In this document: positions 24,793 through 33,176 of the stretch, in pieces
Layout: each line of letters opens with the position of its first letter
Position numbering within the stretch: the first letter of the stretch is position 1
Translations under genes and position numbers: made by a program
Notes under the pieces: model-generated
Told to the model about the DNA's origin: nothing
Databases searched by the model: none
The model's input: only the letters and a program-made list of their open reading frames with translations
Origin: JBGTBQ01 sp041749275
Lineage (GTDB): Bacteria; Acidobacteriota; Blastocatellia; Pyrinomonadales; Pyrinomonadaceae
Assembly: GCA_041749275.1 (NCBI GenBank)
Contig: JBGTBQ010000458.1
Span: forward strand, 1 to 51,622
Direction of reading: 5' to 3'
DNA: 51,622 bases

Positions 24793-26196
24793 ATGCACGA
24801 CTGCGATGTGACACAGGAGATGCTGGTTGACCTGCTCTTCGACGAACTCGACGAAGGGCCGAGGCGGAGTCTTCTCGACGACGTGCGAGTCTGCGCGGGC
24901 TGCACCGAGCAGTATCGCACGATGACAGAGACGCTTCGCGTATTCGACAACGCGGCTGACGCCGCTCTCCCGGCTGAAAGTTTCTGGCCGGGTTATGAAG
25001 AAAGGCTGAGTGTACGCATGGCAGCGGAAATTCAACTGAGCTTGTGGCAACACATCGCCCCGACGGAGCGCGCAAATTTCAATGTCACGATTCTCGAAGA
25101 TGACGGCGTGGCAAGGCGGCTCATAAGAGAGTTGCGCGCGGCGGCGCTCGCCTCGCAACTGACGTGGCCGGAGTTCAAGCGCGACCCCTTCGGCTTCGCG
25201 GGCCGTTCAGTGACGGCCTACACGGAAGTGGCGTGGCGCTTCTTCTCGGAGCGCAACGTGGCGCTGGCGACCGCCTCGTCCTTCGCGCTGATCTTCTTCA
25301 TCGTGGGCGGCGTCTTCGCGCTTGAGATGATGGGGCGCTCGGCCTCCTCGACCGATGGCGCGGCGAGCAGCGACTATAAATTCGCCGGGTGGGTCAATAA
25401 CTCGAACATTCCGAGGGAGCAGGAGAAGCCGGAAGAGGGAACTCCGGGACTGAGTAAAGGCAAGGGCGGCGGCTCTCAGGGCGAGCAGAAGCGCGCGAGC
25501 GGCGGCGGCGGCGGCGGCAACCAGAGCTTGTTGCCCACCTCAATCGGAAAGCACGCGCCCGGTCGTATGGAAGAGCAGATCATCGCGCCGAGCGTGCGCC
25601 AGCCGACAGTCGAGAACCCCAAGCTTGAGATGAGCGCCTCGCTCAAGGGCGACCCGCTGCTTATCCCAGAAGACATGCGGCACCTCCCATTCGGCAATCC
25701 CGACTCGCTCTCGACGACGCCTTCCGACGGCCCCGGCTCTAACGGTGGGCAGGGTTCCGGCTCTAATGGTGGGCAGGGTTCCGGTGACGGGAAAGGTTAC
25801 GGCCCCGGCAGAAACGGCAACATCGGCGGCGGCGACGAGGGCTACAGCAAAGGCGGCCCCAGCGGGCCAAACGGGAGGGGCGCTGCGCCGCCGGTGGACT
25901 ACAAGAGAAACTTCAGGATTGACGAAGTGTCGCGTAGGGCAATCATCACGCAAAAACCCGACCCCGGTTTTACGGAGGATGCGCGGAAGAACGGCGTGAC
26001 CGGCGTGGTGAGGTTGAAGGCCGTGCTTTCGGCGAACGGCACGGTGACGCAAATCAGCGTCATCAAGGGCTTGCCCGACGGATTGACGGAGCGCGCCATT
26101 CAGGCCGCGCAACGAATCAGATTTCAGCCCGCCTTGAAAGACGATAGGCCCGTGTCGCAGTGGATCACGCTGGAATACAACTTCAATATCTACTGA
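24793..26196 (+). CDS. Anti-sigma-like zinc-finger / TonB C-terminal fusion protein
   Basis: A 467-residue single-pass membrane protein 14 bases after the sigma gene. ATG at 24793 is chosen; a TTG at 24781 is possible. The cytoplasmic N-terminus has the zf-HC2 layout (MHDCDVTQEMLVDLLFDELDEG ... VCAGC: His2/Cys4, Cys34, Cys37), but the usual histidine three residues before the CxxC is Asp30, so zinc binding may be altered. One membrane helix lies at about 157-180 (ALATASSFALIFFIVGGVFALEMMG). A long Gly/Ser/Asn-rich periplasmic linker (GSNGGQGSGSNGGQGSG) leads to a TonB C-terminal domain (last 90 residues). This joins sensing at the outer envelope with sigma control in one chain. It is paralogous to the gene cut at 1-351. 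Confidence 0.85.
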   Translation: MHDCDVTQEMLVDLLFDELDEGPRRSLLDDVRVCAGCTEQYRTMTETLRVFDNAADAALPAESFWPGYEERLSVRMAAEIQLSLWQHIAPTERANFNVTILEDDGVARRLIRELRAAALASQLTWPEFKRDPFGFAGRSVTAYTEVAWRFFSERNVALATASSFALIFFIVGGVFALEMMGRSASSTDGAASSDYKFAGWVNNSNIPREQEKPEEGTPGLSKGKGGGSQGEQKRASGGGGGGNQSLLPTSIGKHAPGRMEEQIIAPSVRQPTVENPKLEMSASLKGDPLLIPEDMRHLPFGNPDSLSTTPSDGPGSNGGQGSGSNGGQGSGDGKGYGPGRNGNIGGGDEGYSKGGPSGPNGRGAAPPVDYKRNFRIDEVSRRAIITQKPDPGFTEDARKNGVTGVVRLKAVLSANGTVTQISVIKGLPDGLTERAIQAAQRIRFQPALKDDRPVSQWITLEYNFNIY

Positions 26197-26221
26197 GCCG
26201 GAAAGTAGAAGTCAGAAGTCA

Positions 26222-26284
26222 GAAGTCAGAAGGAGGAAGGAGTGCCTGAGAGAGCGCCAGCTTTCCTTTCATCCTTCTGACTTC
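26222..26284. repeat. Hairpin from tandem AGAAGTC heptamers
   Basis: AGAAGTC is repeated three to four times from about 26216; GAAGTCAGAAGGA (26222-26234) pairs with TCCTTCTGACTTC (26272-26284). It follows the TonB fusion gene by about 20 bases. Confidence 0.65.
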
Positions 26285-26297
26285 ACTTTGCGAGTAA

Positions 26298-26371
26298 CGT
26301 TTAGAGGCGGGCCATGCCCGCCGGTTCAAGCCACGATTGTTGAACCGGCGGGCATGGCCCGCCTCTAAACG
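26298..26371. repeat. REP-like palindrome, family B, full copy (32-bp arms)
   Basis: Arms 26298-26329 and 26340-26371 pair perfectly; loop of 10 bases. Core GAGGCGGGCCATGCCCGCC. The flank TAAACCGCTCTA resembles AAACCGATCTA next to the other copies. It lies between convergent genes. Confidence 0.85.
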
Positions 26372-26412
26372 GTCGGTACACTGATTTCTAAACCGCTCTA
26401 TTCTAAGCGGCT

Positions 26413-27630
26413 CTAAGCGGCAAGTTGTTCGGCGACTTTTCTTATCCTCCGCACACCTTCCTCCAGACGGTCGAGCGAGGTCGCATAAGAGATGCGAATG
26501 AATCCTTCCGCGCCAAAGCCTGCGCCGTCGGTGACGACCGTCTGCGCTTCATGCAGGAGACGGTCGGCGAACTCGCCCGAAGTTTTCACTTCGCCGCCGA
26601 GGCAGCCGCGCACGTCCGGGAAGGCGTAGAAGGCGCCCTCCGGCTCGAAACACTTGAGGCCGGGAATCTCTCGCAGCGCCTTTATCAACCAGTCGCGCCG
26701 CCGCCGATATTCCGCGAGCATAACGCCCACGCAGTCCTGCGGCGCAGTGAAGGCGGCGGCGGCGGCGGCCTGCGACACCGAGCTGGGATTGCTGGTCGAG
26801 TGGCTCTGTACGTTGAGCATCGCGCGCGTCCACGCTTCAGGCGCGAGCGCATAGCCGATGCGCCAGCCGGTCATCGCAAATGTCTTCGAAAACGAACCCG
26901 CGATGCAGAGCCGCGCGCGTATCTCCGGCGAGAGCGTAGCGGCGGTAAAGACTTCCGCGGGCGCGTAGAGAAAGCGCAGGTAACATTCGTCGGAGACGGC
27001 GTAGATGCCGCGCTCGACAACCACCTCCATGATCTTCTGGAACTCCGCCGAGGGAATGACGCGCCCCGAAGGGTTCGACGGCGAGTTGAGGATGATGAGC
27101 TTCGTGCGCGGCGTGATGGCGCGCTCGACCTGCTCGGCGGTCAGGATGAAATCGGTCTCTTCAGTTTCGATGTAGACGGGCGTCGCGCCGGAGAAGTTGA
27201 CGATCTCCGGGAACGTGACCCAGTAGGGTTTCGGAATCAGAACTTCGTCGCCCCTGCCCGCGAGCGTCACGACGGCGTTGAAGATCGCCTGTTTGCCGCC
27301 CGCGGTCGCCATCACCTCGCTCAACTCATAACGCGCGCCGAACTCGCGCTCGTAATAGCCGATGATTGCTTGCTGAAGACGGCGCGTCCCGGCGGTCGGC
27401 GTGTATTTGGTCTCGCCCCCGCGCATCGCGGCGGCGGCGGCCTCTTTGATGTGTTCGGGCGTGTCGAAGTCGGGTTCGCCGGGGCCGAAGTCAACCACGT
27501 CCACGCCCGCGGCGCGCATCGCCACGGCGGCCTGCATCGCCGCGAGCGTCGCCGAAGGCTGCATCCGCGCGACGTTTTCGGAGATGGGGAAATCAGTTTG
27601 CGTCATATTTGGTTGGGGAAGACTCGCCAT
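26413..27630 (-). CDS. Class I aspartate aminotransferase (I-gamma/Ib type)
   Basis: A 405-residue PLP enzyme with all fold-type I landmarks: DFGPGEPDFDTPEHIKEAAAAA near the N-terminus, KYTPTAGTRRLQQA, ATAGGKQAIFNAVVTL, NSPSNPSGRV, the AVSDECYL aspartate and the PLP lysine in GSFSKTFAMTGWRIGY; substrate arginine in GFIRISYATS. This fits bacterial aspC-type enzymes using aspartate/2-oxoglutarate (some also act on prephenate). The start at 27630 or the ATG eight codons later (27606) are both possible; neither has a good SD. It is a stand-alone gene, convergent with the TonB fusion gene. Confidence 0.92.
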   Translation of the reverse strand: MASLPQPNMTQTDFPISENVARMQPSATLAAMQAAVAMRAAGVDVVDFGPGEPDFDTPEHIKEAAAAAMRGGETKYTPTAGTRRLQQAIIGYYEREFGARYELSEVMATAGGKQAIFNAVVTLAGRGDEVLIPKPYWVTFPEIVNFSGATPVYIETEETDFILTAEQVERAITPRTKLIILNSPSNPSGRVIPSAEFQKIMEVVVERGIYAVSDECYLRFLYAPAEVFTAATLSPEIRARLCIAGSFSKTFAMTGWRIGYALAPEAWTRAMLNVQSHSTSNPSSVSQAAAAAAFTAPQDCVGVMLAEYRRRRDWLIKALREIPGLKCFEPEGAFYAFPDVRGCLGGEVKTSGEFADRLLHEAQTVVTDGAGFGAEGFIRISYATSLDRLEEGVRRIRKVAEQLAA

Positions 27631-27720
27631 CGTTCGATTATCTTGATCTGTTTGGAATGGGTCGTGCGGTTGTGATGGTAGACCGCTCTCGACGGGCGCG
27701 CAAGCGACGAGGGAGCGGGT

Positions 27721-28215
27721 TCAGCCGTCGCCGAACTTCCGCTTCATGCGCGCCTCGACCGAAACCGGGACGAGACCTTCGATGGCGCCGCCGAGTTGAT
27801 AGACCTCTTTGACGAGACGCGAGCTGACGTAAGAATAGTTTTCGTCGGCCATCATAAAGACGGTCTCGATGCGAGGTTCGAGCCGCCGGTTCATCAGCGC
27901 CATCTGCAACTCGTACTCATAATCGGAGATGGCGCGGATGCCGCGCACGATAGCGTCCGCCGACTGCTCGACCGCGTACTTGACGAGCAGCCCTTGAAAC
28001 GAATCAACGCGCAGTTTGCAACTGCCGCTCGCCGTCTCGCTCAGGATTTCTTCGAGCATCTCGCGCCGCTCGTCAATCGTGAAGAGCGGTTTTTTTTCGG
28101 GGTGGACGAGGATGGCGATGACGATTTCGTCGAAGAGCTTACAGCCACGCCCGATGATGTCGAGGTGGCCGTTCGTAACAGGGTCGAAGGAGCCGGGGTA
28201 GATGGCGCGTCGCAT
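27721..28215 (-). CDS. coaD: Phosphopantetheine adenylyltransferase
   Basis: A 164-residue protein of normal CoaD length; the open frame extends further upstream but ATG at 28215 gives MRRAIYPGSFDPVTNGHLDII, the invariant start with the TxGH nucleotidyltransferase motif (TNGH). Further conserved parts: SFQGLLVKYA, AIVRGIRAISDYEYELQMALMNR and YSYVSSRLVKEVYQLGG. It transfers AMP to 4'-phosphopantetheine, the fourth step of CoA synthesis. Divergent from the Uma2 gene at 28425 and upstream, on the same strand, of the aminotransferase gene (90 bases). Confidence 0.95.
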   Translation of the reverse strand: MRRAIYPGSFDPVTNGHLDIIGRGCKLFDEIVIAILVHPEKKPLFTIDERREMLEEILSETASGSCKLRVDSFQGLLVKYAVEQSADAIVRGIRAISDYEYELQMALMNRRLEPRIETVFMMADENYSYVSSRLVKEVYQLGGAIEGLVPVSVEARMKRKFGDG

Positions 28216-28424
28216 GGCGAAGAAGGGTGAACGAGAATTGCTGGCCGAACAAGGGTGAAAGTAACACAGCCCGCGAGAGCAAAACAATGCGTGGAGGTCT
28301 GACCGATAGGAACGGCTGTTGCCGCGTGTGAGTTCAACTCTTCCACCGTCAAAAGTTGATGGTCTGAGCGCGGGGCGGGAGTTATAATCAAGCGACGAGA
28401 GCAACGGTCAGGAGAATTACAACT

Positions 28425-29075
28425 ATGGCGACGGCCTTAACTCCGCCGGAAGAGGCGACACAGAAGGTCATTCTTCACAACGTCAGTTGGCAGCTTTACG
28501 AGCGCCTGCTTGCGGAGCACGTAGATGTTTGCAATCCGCGTTTCGCTTACGACCGGGGGGGCTTGGAGATCATGGTCATATCCTTCGAGCACGAAGAGCT
28601 AAACCGCCTCATTGCCAACCTCTTCACGGCCATCGCGGACGAAATGGGGATGGACTTTATCAACGCCGGCTCGACCACTTTCACGCGCGAAGATTTGGCA
28701 AAAGGCATCGAGCCAGACACCTGCTTTTACATACGGAATGTCGAGCGTGTCCGCGGTAAAAAGCGGCTTGATCTGACCGAAGACCCACCGCCGGATTTGG
28801 TCATCGAGATAGACATCACGCACCCCTCGCTCGACAAATTCCCAATCTTCGCCGGCCTCGGCGTGCCGGAGGTCTGGCGCTATCAAGGTCAGTCGCTGAC
28901 CATCTTCAAACTCGAAAGCGGAAATTATATCGAGCAATCGTCGAGCGCCGCGCTGCCGGGTGTGACGGGCGAGGGTCTGACGCGGCTGATCTCCGACAGT
29001 CGGCGGACGAAGCGAACGGCATGGCTCCGTAGCATCCGCGAGTGGGCGCGCACGCTAAGGGCGGGAGAATTATAG
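28425..29075 (+). CDS. Uma2-family (DUF820) PD-(D/E)xK nuclease-fold protein
   Basis: A 216-residue protein with the Uma2 pattern: SFEHEELNRLIANLFTAIADEMG, the acidic site in IEPDTCFYIRN, PPDLVIEIDITHPSLDK (the E-x-D/K strand) and LGVPEVWRYQGQSLTIFKL. Uma2 proteins are very numerous in Cyanobacteria and Acidobacteria, share the restriction-endonuclease fold and have no agreed function. A second copy is at 44648-45226. A likely terminator lies at 29254-29285. Confidence 0.85.
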   Translation: MATALTPPEEATQKVILHNVSWQLYERLLAEHVDVCNPRFAYDRGGLEIMVISFEHEELNRLIANLFTAIADEMGMDFINAGSTTFTREDLAKGIEPDTCFYIRNVERVRGKKRLDLTEDPPPDLVIEIDITHPSLDKFPIFAGLGVPEVWRYQGQSLTIFKLESGNYIEQSSSAALPGVTGEGLTRLISDSRRTKRTAWLRSIREWARTLRAGEL

Positions 29076-29253
29076 ACGCAACGCTAACTCGCCGGTCTTC
29101 TCGATGCGCTCCTTGACACGCGCGACGGGCAGATGCTTCAATACCTTGCAAACGTGGTGAGTTAAGGCGACTTGCGGCCACGTAAAATAAACCGCTAAAC
29201 AGCTCGGCGCGTCTTTCCAAAGACTGACGAAAAAAAGGCTCTCGACGAAGAAG

Positions 29254-29285
29254 CCCCGCGTTGTTTGGCGCGGGGAATTTTTTTT
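29254..29285 (+). terminator. Intrinsic terminator between Uma2 gene and metH
   Basis: CCCCGCG (29254-29260) and CGCGGGG (29269-29275) with loop TTGTTTGG, followed by AA and eight T. It ends the Uma2 transcript or could attenuate metH, whose ATG is about 63 bases downstream. A heptamer-like hairpin (GTTAGCAATTAGCGATTAGC with GCTAAC) lies between, 29295-29332. Confidence 0.8.
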
Positions 29286-29348
29286 GATATGGCTGTTAGC
29301 AATTAGCGATTAGCTTTTTGCTGATAGCTAACCGCTCACAGCTTTTTT

Positions 29349-32300
29349 ATGACTGATTTTCTCAACACACTCAAAGAGCGCATCGTCATCTTCGACGGCG
29401 CGATGGGGACGAGTTTCCAGACGCAGAACCTGACGGTGGATGACTATGGCGGCGCGCAGTTCGAGGGCTGCCCCGAATATCTGCTGGTCAGTAAACCGTC
29501 GGCGGTCGAAAAGGTTCACGCCTCGTTCTTCGAGGTCGGTTGCGATGTGGTCGAGACCAATTCGTTCGGCGGCATCCCTTACGTGCTGGCCGAATACGGC
29601 ATCGGGCACATGGCCTACGAGCTGAACGTCAAGGCCGCGCAACTCGCACGGCGCATCGCCTCTGATTATTCGACGAAAGACAGACCCCGCTGGGTCGCCG
29701 GTTCGATAGGGCCGGGGACGAAATCGCCGACGCTCGGGCACATCACTTATCAGGAGTTGAAGGCGGCTTACTTCGAGCAGGCGCGCGGCCTCGTTGACGG
29801 CGGCGTGGACGTGTTGATCGTCGAGACGTGTCAGGACTTGTTACAGACGAAGGGCACGCTCGCCGCCATCTTCGATTACTTCAAACAGATCAAGCGGCGT
29901 GTGCCGGTCATCGCGCAGGTAACTATCGAGCCGTGGGGGACGATGCTGCCGGGCACGGAGATCAGCGCGGCGCTGACGGCGCTCGAACCATTTCCGATTG
30001 ATGTCATCGGCATGAACTGCGGCACGGGGCCGCGGAACATGACGGAGAGCATCCGCTATCTCTGCGAGAACGCACGGCTGCCCGTCTCCGTGCTGCCGAA
30101 CGCGGGGCTGCCCGAAGTCAAAGACAACAAGATGCACTACGACGAGACGCCCGAAGCCTTCGTCGCGCAGATCGAACATTTTGCGAAAGACTTCGGGGTC
30201 AACGTCGTCGGCGGGTGCTGCGGGACGACGCCCGCGCACTTGCGAATGGTGGTCGAAAAGCTGTGGGGCCGCGCCCCCAAACCGCGCGACGCGCAGCCCA
30301 CGCCGTCGTGTTCGTCAATCTATTTCCAGCAGCCTTACGTGCAGGACACCTCGTTTCTCATCGTCGGCGAGCGCGTCAACGCCAGCGGCTCGAAGAAGAT
30401 GAGAGACCTGCTGGCGGCGGACAACTGGGACGGACTCGTCTCGCTCGCGCGCGAACAGGAGCGCGAGGGCGCGCACGTGCTCGACGTGAACGTGGATTAC
30501 GTAGGTCGTGACGGCGAACGCGACATGCACGCGCTGGTGTCGCGCCTCGTCACCGATGTCAAAATCCCGCTCATGCTCGACTCGACCGAGTGGCAGAAGA
30601 TGGAGGCCGGGCTGCAACACGCGGGCGGCAAGTGCATCCTCAATTCGACGAACTACGAAGACGGCGAGCCGCGCTTTAAGAAGTTGATCGAGTTGGCGCA
30701 AGAGTATGGCGCGGGCGTCGTCGTTGGAACGATTGACGAGCAGGGGATGGCGCGCGCGGCGGAGGATAAATTCCAGATCGCCAAACGCGCTTATGAACAG
30801 GCGACCGGAGAGCTTGGTCTCCCCGCGCACGACATCTTTTTCGACTCGCTCGCGCTGCCCATCTCGACCGGCATCGAAGAGGATCGCCGCAACGCCGCCG
30901 AGACCATCGCGTCTCTGAGGCGCATCAAACAGGAGTTGCCCGGCTGTTTCACCATCCTCGGCGTCTCGAACGTCTCGTTCGGCTTAAATCCCGCGTCGCG
31001 CGTCGTCTTAAACTCGGTCTTCCTGCACGACGCGGTCGAGGCCGGACTCGACGCGGCCATCGTCAACGCCAGCAAGATCGTTCCCTTGAACCGCATCGGC
31101 GAGCGCGAGCTGGAAGTCGCGCGCGAACTCATCTACGACCAGCGGAAATTCGAGGGCGACGTGTGCACTTACGACCCGTTGATCGAATTCACGAAGCTCT
31201 TCGAGGGCGTGACGACGAAGTCGGCGAAAGTGGACGTGAGCAGCCTTCCCGTCGAGGAGCGGTTGAAACGACACATCATTGACGGCGAGAAGATCGGGTT
31301 GGAAGACAACCTGAACCTCGCGCTCGAAAGCTATTCGGCGCTCGACATCATCAACGACATTCTGCTCGACGGCATGAAGACGGTCGGCGAGCTGTTCGGC
31401 AGCGGGCAGATGCAACTCCCGTTCGTTCTCCAGTCGGCGGAGGTGATGAAGACGGCGGTGCGCTTCCTCGAACCTTTCATGGAGAAGACGGGGGGCGCGA
31501 CGGCGAAGGGGACGATGGTGCTGGCGACCGTCAAGGGCGACGTTCACGACATCGGCAAGAATCTCGTGGACATCATCCTCACGAATAACGGCTATCGCGT
31601 CATCAACCTCGGCATCAAGCAGCCGGTCGAAAACATCCTGAACGCCTTCGCGGAGCACGGCGCGGACGCCATCGGGATGTCGGGGCTGCTCGTCAAGTCC
31701 ACGCTCATCATGCGCGAGAACCTCGAACTGATGAACGAGCGCGGGATCAGCGTGCCGGTCGTCCTCGGCGGCGCGGCGTTGACGAGACGCTACGTCGAAG
31801 AGGACTTGAAATCGCTCTACCACGGCGACCTGTTCTACGCGAAAGACGCCTTCGACGGCCTGCACCTGATGGATCAGTTCGCCGGAGGCGCGCGCGCCAA
31901 AGCAGCGGCGCGTGCGGGCGCGAACGGTTCAGGCGGCGAGAAGAGTGCGACGCAAGTGGAGGCGGGTGTTGAAGCGGGCGAGGCGGAGGAAGAACTCGTC
32001 GGCGAGGATGCCAAGCTCGGCATCCGCAAGCCCGCGCGACCACGCGGCGTGACTTCCATCGCGGGCGACACGACGCACACCGTCCGCTCGGACGTGAATC
32101 CGAATGCGCCGACGCCGCGCGCCCCGTTCTACGGCTCGCGCGTGGTTGAAGAGGTTGCGCTCGATGAAGTGTTCGCCTTCGTCAATGAAACCGCGCTGTT
32201 CAAGGGGCAGTGGCAGTTCAAGCAGGGGCGCAAGTCAGCGGAAGACTACAGCGCCTTTGTCGCGGAGAAAGTCCGGCCCGTCTACGACGAGTTGAAGGAG

Positions 32301-32906
32301 CGCTCGAAGCGTGAAGGGTTGTTGACTCCGCAAGTCGTCTACGGCTATTTCCCTTGCCAATCTTCAGGCAACGATCTCGTCATCTACCAAGACGACGAGC
32401 GCACGGAGCGGATGCGCTTCACCTTCCCGCGCCAGCCGGCGGGCAAGCGTCTCTGTCTCGCCGATTACTTCGCCTCCGTGGATTCGGGGCGCGTGGACGT
32501 GGTGGCGTTCCACCTCGTCACGGTGGGCCGCCGCGCGAGCGATTACGCGCACGAGCTTTTCAGTTCGGACAACTACGCCGACTATCTCTACTTTCATGGC
32601 CTCTCGGTCGAGAGCGCGGAGGCGCTCGCCGAACTCTGGCACCAGCGCATCCGTCAGGAACTCGGCATCGCCGGGCGCGACGCGCGAGAGATGGCGAAAC
32701 TCTTTCATCAGGGTTATCAAGGCTCGCGCTTCAGCTTCGGCTACCCGGCCTGTCCGAACCTCGAAGATCAGACGCAGCTCTTCGAGTTGCTCGACCCGTC
32801 GCGTATTGATGTCGAGTTGAGCGAAGAGTTTCAGCTTGTGCCGGAGCAGTCAACCTCGGCGATTATCGTCCATCACGAAGAGGCGAAGTATTTTTCGATA
32901 GACTGA
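29349..32906 (+). CDS. metH: Cobalamin-dependent methionine synthase
   Basis: A full-length 1185-residue MetH with all four modules: homocysteine-binding domain (about 1-320; zinc cysteines Cys224, Cys290, Cys291 in GMNCGTGP and GGCCGTTP), folate-binding TIM barrel (about 335-620; ERVNASGSKKMRDLL), B12 cap and Rossmann domains (about 640-870; His733 in DVHDIGKN is the cobalt ligand), and the AdoMet-binding reactivation domain (about 930-1185; RFSFGYPACPN). It transfers the methyl group of methyltetrahydrofolate to homocysteine. Between the B12 and reactivation domains a linker of roughly 70 residues, rich in A, G and E, is longer than usual. No cobalamin or SAM riboswitch was recognised upstream. 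ATG has no clear SD. Confidence 0.97.
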   Translation: MTDFLNTLKERIVIFDGAMGTSFQTQNLTVDDYGGAQFEGCPEYLLVSKPSAVEKVHASFFEVGCDVVETNSFGGIPYVLAEYGIGHMAYELNVKAAQLARRIASDYSTKDRPRWVAGSIGPGTKSPTLGHITYQELKAAYFEQARGLVDGGVDVLIVETCQDLLQTKGTLAAIFDYFKQIKRRVPVIAQVTIEPWGTMLPGTEISAALTALEPFPIDVIGMNCGTGPRNMTESIRYLCENARLPVSVLPNAGLPEVKDNKMHYDETPEAFVAQIEHFAKDFGVNVVGGCCGTTPAHLRMVVEKLWGRAPKPRDAQPTPSCSSIYFQQPYVQDTSFLIVGERVNASGSKKMRDLLAADNWDGLVSLAREQEREGAHVLDVNVDYVGRDGERDMHALVSRLVTDVKIPLMLDSTEWQKMEAGLQHAGGKCILNSTNYEDGEPRFKKLIELAQEYGAGVVVGTIDEQGMARAAEDKFQIAKRAYEQATGELGLPAHDIFFDSLALPISTGIEEDRRNAAETIASLRRIKQELPGCFTILGVSNVSFGLNPASRVVLNSVFLHDAVEAGLDAAIVNASKIVPLNRIGERELEVARELIYDQRKFEGDVCTYDPLIEFTKLFEGVTTKSAKVDVSSLPVEERLKRHIIDGEKIGLEDNLNLALESYSALDIINDILLDGMKTVGELFGSGQMQLPFVLQSAEVMKTAVRFLEPFMEKTGGATAKGTMVLATVKGDVHDIGKNLVDIILTNNGYRVINLGIKQPVENILNAFAEHGADAIGMSGLLVKSTLIMRENLELMNERGISVPVVLGGAALTRRYVEEDLKSLYHGDLFYAKDAFDGLHLMDQFAGGARAKAAARAGANGSGGEKSATQVEAGVEAGEAEEELVGEDAKLGIRKPARPRGVTSIAGDTTHTVRSDVNPNAPTPRAPFYGSRVVEEVALDEVFAFVNETALFKGQWQFKQGRKSAEDYSAFVAEKVRPVYDELKERSKREGLLTPQVVYGYFPCQSSGNDLVIYQDDERTERMRFTFPRQPAGKRLCLADYFASVDSGRVDVVAFHLVTVGRRASDYAHELFSSDNYADYLYFHGLSVESAEALAELWHQRIRQELGIAGRDAREMAKLFHQGYQGSRFSFGYPACPNLEDQTQLFELLDPSRIDVELSEEFQLVPEQSTSAIIVHHEEAKYFSID

Positions 32907-32949
32907 GCCTTTGCGGTTTATGCTTTCTTGAATTTCGGGTGAATAGGAT

Positions 32950-33040
32950 TTCACCACAGAGACACAGAGGACACAGAGGGAGCACGGAGGCTTGGGTCTT
33001 CTCTGTGCATCCTCCGTGTCCTCTGTGTCTCTGTGGTGAA
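32950..33040. repeat. Hairpin from tandem ACAGAG units (25-bp arms)
   Basis: Arms 32950-32974 and 33016-33040 are perfect inverse complements, built from CACAGAG/GACACAGAG repeats. It lies in the 270-base gap after metH; nothing else was seen there apart from the leader of the next gene. Confidence 0.75.
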
Positions 33041-33176
33041 CATCAACGTCCGACTTGCACAGGAGTGATTAAACCAACTCGCATATCATCGGGCTTCCGC
33101 CCTGCATCGCAACTTGGTATAAGATTTCCGGCAAAGACTCAGCGCACGGATGTTTCTTGAAGGGGAGGTGTCTTCC

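Noticed and set aside
28216..28404. 63-residue N-terminal extension of CoaD
   Set aside because: CoaD begins at MRRAIYPGSFDPVTNGH; the extension has no family match and lies over the divergent promoter region.
29076..29348. Cobalamin or SAM riboswitch upstream of metH
   Set aside because: No B12 box (GCCACTG-like) or SAM-type core was found; only a terminator hairpin and a short repeat hairpin.
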